Source: Jaenimonas drosophilae (taxonomy: Eukaryota; Euglenozoa; Kinetoplastea; Trypanosomatida; Trypanosomatidae). From it: a stretch of 16,167 nt of DNA. The translations under genes and the position numbers were made by a program. The notes under the pieces were generated by a model, which had not been told where the DNA came from, did no database searches, and was given only the letters and a program-made list of their open reading frames with translations. Every line of letters starts with the position of its first letter. Position 1 is the first letter of the stretch. Where the stretch lies: assembly GCA_030849065.1 (NCBI GenBank), contig JASAON010001353.1, forward strand, positions 1 through 16,167, in the 5' to 3' direction. Shown in pieces: positions 12,875-16,167 of the stretch.

Positions 12875-14158
12875 ATGTGTGGGATGCCACGGCTGAAGAT
12901 TAATCTGGAAGCCATCAACAGCAGCCCACCCGCGGAGGAGGACGGTGACTTGGGCAGAGATGGCATCCGGCTGGGCTCACTCTTCCTCCGTCCAGATGGG
13001 GTGAGTAGCTCCGCCGGCCAATCCTACGTGCTCTCACCCAGCGACTTGCGGCTGATTGCCATGGAGGATGGCGGCTTCCTCGGAAAAGGTAGCAGCGGCT
13101 CTGTGCGTCGAGCGATGCACAGCAGCACTGGCAATGTAGTGGCCGTGAAGGAGATTAAGCTGACGAGCCAGGCACACTTAACAGAGATTCGTCGTGAGCT
13201 CGAGACGCTCTACGCCAGCGGAAGCCCCTGCGCCAACTCCCACCTTGTGCGCTTCTACGGTGCCTACGCCCATGAGGGCTCGGTGCACATCGTGATGGAG
13301 TGCCTGGACGGCTCACTGGACGAGCTACCCAAGCCGGTACCGCCCCCGGTCTTGGCTCACATTACCCGTGGCATCCTGGAAGGGTTGGTGTACCTTCACA
13401 GGCGACGCCATCTCATTCACCGCGACCTGAAGCCCAGCAACGTGCTCTACAGCCGTGCAGGGGACCTCCGCATCTCCGACTTTGGGGTGAGCTCCAACCT
13501 GGAGTGCACCAAAGGCGATGCACACAGCTTTGTGGGTACTGTGACGTACATGAGTCCCGAACGTCTGAAGGGGGAGAGCTACAGCTACGCGGCAGACATT
13601 TGGTCGCTGGGTCTCGTGGTTGCGGAGCTTGCCCTTGGGGTGAATCCGTACCAGAGTCTGCGTAGCGGGAGTACTGAGGCCCGGTTTTGGGCCTTGCTGC
13701 AGCACCTCAGCCGCGATGGGCCGGCGCTGGAGCTTCCGGCGGAGATGGAGCCCCACGTGGCCTCATTCATCACCGCCTGCGTGGTAAAGGACCCATCGCG
13801 GCGGCCGAGCTGCACCGAGCTGCTCGATCACCCCTTCATTCGGACCTACTGCGGCACGGCGACGAACGTAGCAGCAACCTCCTCCCCAACACTGCCAGAG
13901 CCGGCAGATTCGCCCAGCGTGGCGGAGGATGCAAATGCCATCCGGGCGTGGCTGGCCGAGCTCCGCGAGCGCGACGTCGGCGGAGGCGGCCAACATGGTG
14001 GCTCCACGGCAGGCAGCAGCGGCGGCAGTCCCGCCAGTGGTGTAGGACGAGCCGACGCAGGTGCCACGGCACCACATCCTGGAATGACTGCCGCTGCCGT
14101 TCCCGATGAACCCTCGGTGAACCTTGAGGATGAGTTGGATAAGCTCATCATCATGTAG
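12875..14158 (+). CDS. MAP kinase kinase (STE7/MAP2K family)
   Basis: A 427-residue dual-specificity kinase expected to phosphorylate a MAP kinase. Kinase landmarks: glycine loop LGKGSSGSV at 69-77, VAVK with Lys92, catalytic HRDLKPSN with Asp184, DFG at 202-204 and the SFVGTVTYMSPE segment at 218-229, whose FVGT-YMSPERL form is diagnostic of MAP2Ks. Activation-loop candidate phosphosites are Thr212 and Ser218, separated by five residues. The N-terminus has a MAPK-docking-like motif, RLKINL at 6-11 (basic, then I-X-L). The C-terminal region (about 335-427) is Gly/Ser/Ala-rich and disordered, ending in an acidic/hydrophobic tail (NLEDELDKLIIM). The frame is open further upstream only with a TTG at 12848, so the first ATG, 12875, is chosen; a second in-frame ATG at 12884 would remove three residues and keep the motif. 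Kinetoplastid MAP2Ks include a flagellum-length regulator; which orthologue this is cannot be said. Confidence 0.93.
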   Translation: MCGMPRLKINLEAINSSPPAEEDGDLGRDGIRLGSLFLRPDGVSSSAGQSYVLSPSDLRLIAMEDGGFLGKGSSGSVRRAMHSSTGNVVAVKEIKLTSQAHLTEIRRELETLYASGSPCANSHLVRFYGAYAHEGSVHIVMECLDGSLDELPKPVPPPVLAHITRGILEGLVYLHRRRHLIHRDLKPSNVLYSRAGDLRISDFGVSSNLECTKGDAHSFVGTVTYMSPERLKGESYSYAADIWSLGLVVAELALGVNPYQSLRSGSTEARFWALLQHLSRDGPALELPAEMEPHVASFITACVVKDPSRRPSCTELLDHPFIRTYCGTATNVAATSSPTLPEPADSPSVAEDANAIRAWLAELRERDVGGGGQHGGSTAGSSGGSPASGVGRADAGATAPHPGMTAAAVPDEPSVNLEDELDKLIIM

Positions 14159-14635
14159 ACCGAGTGTGGCTGTTGTACCACCAGCCCGTTACGTCTTTCT
14201 CTCCCCCACCTACCTTTCATTGTTCTGTGTCAGAGGGGGGTAAAATGACGCGTGTGCGTGTTTGTGTGGAGTAGAACTCGCCAACAGAAACAGATTTTTT
14301 TGCTGCTCTCAAGAAGAAAAATATATGAACTCACCGACATCGAGGACGGTGTAGATGATGGGTATATCTTGTTGTTGCCTTGCTCCACGCCCCTCCCCTC
14401 ACCCCCTGCGCTTAAGGGATAGCTGAGCGGCACGTGTGCGAAACACGAAAAAGAAAAACAGAACAAACAAGGAGAAACGCCAGAAGATGTCACGCGGATG
14501 ATGAATATCGCAGTCCTCAACGTTGCTGTGAAGGAAAGAGGGGCAAGTTGTGCTAAAAGTGTATCTGTGCGTGTGTGCCTGCTTCTGTGAGTATGTATAT
14601 GTGTGCGTATCTATACGTGGTTACCTCACGGCAAA
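14159..14635 (+). other. Intergenic region between the kinase and helicase genes
   Basis: Presumed 3' UTR and spacer. It holds a T-run near 14295, an A-rich patch near 14310-14325, an A-rich stretch at about 14445-14480 and GT-rich sequence at about 14560-14610. Open frames here have low-complexity composition. No RNA gene, transposon or other element was recognised. Confidence 0.6.
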
Positions 14636-14686
14636 TCTTCTTTTCCCTCCCCCTTTGTTGCTGTTGTTGTTCATGCACACGTATAG
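14636..14686 (+). promoter_or_regulatory. Trans-splice acceptor for the DEAH helicase gene
   Basis: A strong pyrimidine tract (about 14636-14671, TCTTCTTTTCCCTCCCCCTT then TTG repeats) is followed by the first AG at 14685-14686. An ATG at 14672 lies before the AG and would be removed. The first AUG after it is 14749, giving a 62-base leader. Confidence 0.7.
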
Positions 14687-14748
14687 TGCCAGAGACGGAG
14701 TAAAGACATTCACTCATCACGTACCAGAGCACACTCCATCCTTCAACC

Positions 14749-16167
14749 ATGGATGATGAGGCACGCAAGAAGGCCATGCAGGCATCACGCAGCGCCTTCC
14801 TGCGGCGCGAGGCTCCGCGACGGGAAAGGGCGGCTGCGGCAGTTCTTGAGCAGGCGCATTTGGAGCTGGCGAGTGGGATGGCGTCCTCCGCTGAGTTCGA
14901 TTTAGTCGGCCAGCGACTGGCCGAGCTGGACGCCGCGCGCGGTCTTCTCTCAGCCGCGCAACATCGCGAGGAGCTGGCCGGTGGTGTGCCACTTCGTACA
15001 TCCCGCGCCGGGGCTCCAGCTGTCATGGAGGACGATCCCACCAACATCTCCGCCTTGGTTCAGCCAGTCACTGAGAAGCAATCCTCCTCAGGTTTTATTG
15101 CTTTGAGTGCGGATGCCATCTCTGCTCGACTGGCTCGGAAAGACTTCACGCAGGAGAAGACGGTGGAGGAGATGCAGCACGATCGTGTGACGGCCCTGCA
15201 GGGAATACGTGAGCGTCTGCAGGAGCAGCGGCGATCATTGCCCATTTACCAAATGCGTGAGGAGCTACTGCACACGATCCGCCAACATCAGGTGGTGGTG
15301 ATTGTGGGCGAGACGGGTTCAGGTAAGACCACACAGGTGCTGCAGTACCTCTTTGAGGAGGGGTTTCATCGTGCCATGCAGAGCGACGACCCTGCAACGA
15401 AGGATGATTCGTCTGCGGCCGAGGATCGCCGACTCATTTGCACACAACCACGGCGTATTGCCGCCATCAGCGTCGCGGAGCGCGTGGCCCACGAGGTGGG
15501 CTGCCGCTGCGGGAGTGTGGTTGGCTACAAGGTGCGTTTTGATGATAAATCCGGGCCTCTGACCAACCTCCTCTTCCTCACCGATGGCATGATGCTGAAG
15601 GAGTTCACGGCAGATCCTGAGCTGAGTCGTGTGGCGGCCATCATGGTGGATGAGGCCCACGAACGCTCACTGAACACGGACATTCTGCTTGGGTTGTTGC
15701 GTGATGTTATTCGCCACAACCCTCATCTCCGCGTCATTGTGGCGAGTGCCACCATCAACGCAGACAAGTTTTGCAGCTTCTTTGGGGGCGCCCCCCTCTT
15801 TACCGTGAAGGGTCGTACCTTCCCGGTGGAGGTCTTCTACTCGGAGGAGCCCGTGGCGGACTACATCACGGAATCTGCCCAAACCGCCATGGGCATTCAC
15901 CTCTCCAAGCCGCTTCCGGGAGATATTCTCATCTTCCTACCCGGTCAGGATGCAATTGAGGCCTGTGCGGAGCTGCTGCGGCAGTACATGCAGGAGGCCA
16001 AGGATGTGGCACGTCCGCTGCTCATCCTACCCATCTACTCCTCACTCCCCCCAAAAGAACAGGCGCGCATCTACGAAACCACCCCGCCCAACACACGCAA
16101 GGTTGTGATTGCCACCAACATCGCCGAAACCTCCATTACGATTGATGGCGTCGTCTACGTCATTGAT
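14749..16167 (+). CDS. DEAH-box RNA helicase, Prp2/DHX16-like, N-terminal part (runs off the window)
   Basis: An uninterrupted frame from the ATG at 14749 to the window end, 473 codons with no stop, so the 3' part is missing. Motif I GETGSGKTT at 187-195, motif Ia region CTQPRRIAA from 231, LTDGMMLKEF, motif II DEAHERS at 301-307, motif III SAT at 333-335, the GDILIFLPGQDAIEA block, LLILPIYSSLPPKEQAR from 424, and motif V-like TNIAETSITIDG at 456-467. The segments RRSLPIY plus REELL before motif I, QYLFEEGF after it and the LPIY-LP--QARI---PP--RKVVIATNIAETS pattern resemble Prp2/DHX16 more than Prp16, Prp22 or Prp43. Prp2 remodels the spliceosome before the first step; kinetoplastids need this for trans-splicing. 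The N-terminal extension (about 165 residues) is short and charged. An acidic insertion lies between motifs I and Ia. The RecA2 end, helicase-associated and OB domains lie outside the window. Confidence 0.93.
   Translation, partial: MDDEARKKAMQASRSAFLRREAPRRERAAAAVLEQAHLELASGMASSAEFDLVGQRLAELDAARGLLSAAQHREELAGGVPLRTSRAGAPAVMEDDPTNISALVQPVTEKQSSSGFIALSADAISARLARKDFTQEKTVEEMQHDRVTALQGIRERLQEQRRSLPIYQMREELLHTIRQHQVVVIVGETGSGKTTQVLQYLFEEGFHRAMQSDDPATKDDSSAAEDRRLICTQPRRIAAISVAERVAHEVGCRCGSVVGYKVRFDDKSGPLTNLLFLTDGMMLKEFTADPELSRVAAIMVDEAHERSLNTDILLGLLRDVIRHNPHLRVIVASATINADKFCSFFGGAPLFTVKGRTFPVEVFYSEEPVADYITESAQTAMGIHLSKPLPGDILIFLPGQDAIEACAELLRQYMQEAKDVARPLLILPIYSSLPPKEQARIYETTPPNTRKVVIATNIAETSITIDGVVYVID

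Overview
This window looks like a stretch of a kinetoplastid (most likely trypanosomatid) nuclear chromosome. Six intron-free protein genes all lie on the + strand. Each is separated from the next by a few hundred bases rich in pyrimidine tracts and CA, CAA and GT simple repeats. Before each start codon there is a pyrimidine tract followed by an AG, as expected where a polycistronic Pol II transcript is resolved by spliced-leader trans-splicing and polyadenylation. Coding regions are GC-rich at third positions and intergenic regions are low complexity. No tRNA, rRNA, snoRNA, transposon, CRISPR or prokaryotic feature was found. I cannot name a genus from the sequence alone.

Layout: (1) 173-1525, an armadillo-like helical protein with a short hydrophobic N-terminal segment, function unknown. 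(2) 1881-2753, an ARL13-type ciliary small GTPase with an N-terminal RIIa-like dimerisation/docking helix pair. (3) 3798-9017, a 1739-residue protein with three cyclic-nucleotide-binding (CNB) modules, only one with an intact phosphate-binding cassette, followed by five C2-like domains. (4) 9386-12304, a coiled-coil protein with three C2-like domains and a long polyproline tract; its true start is the ATG at 9386. (5) 12875-14158, a MAP kinase kinase (STE7 family) with a plant-like T-X5-S activation loop. (6) 14749 to the window edge, the N-terminal 473 residues of a DEAH-box spliceosomal helicase closest by eye to Prp2/DHX16.

Genes in such arrays are usually not functionally grouped, so neighbourhood is weak evidence. 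Even so, ARL13 is a ciliary protein, kinetoplastid MAP2Ks include regulators of flagellum length, and the two large C2 proteins have the domain types of membrane- or cytoskeleton-associated scaffolds. A flagellar or signalling role for several of them is a reasonable but unproven inference.

The most unusual items are the CNBx3-C2x5 protein and its upstream region: about 700 bases without a single ATG on the coding strand, beginning just before a pyrimidine tract/AG and holding two further strong acceptor candidates. The side-by-side C2 scaffold genes, the docking-domain ARL13 lacking the usual ciliary-targeting features, and the inverted repeat enclosing the probable MAP2K splice acceptor also merit attention.
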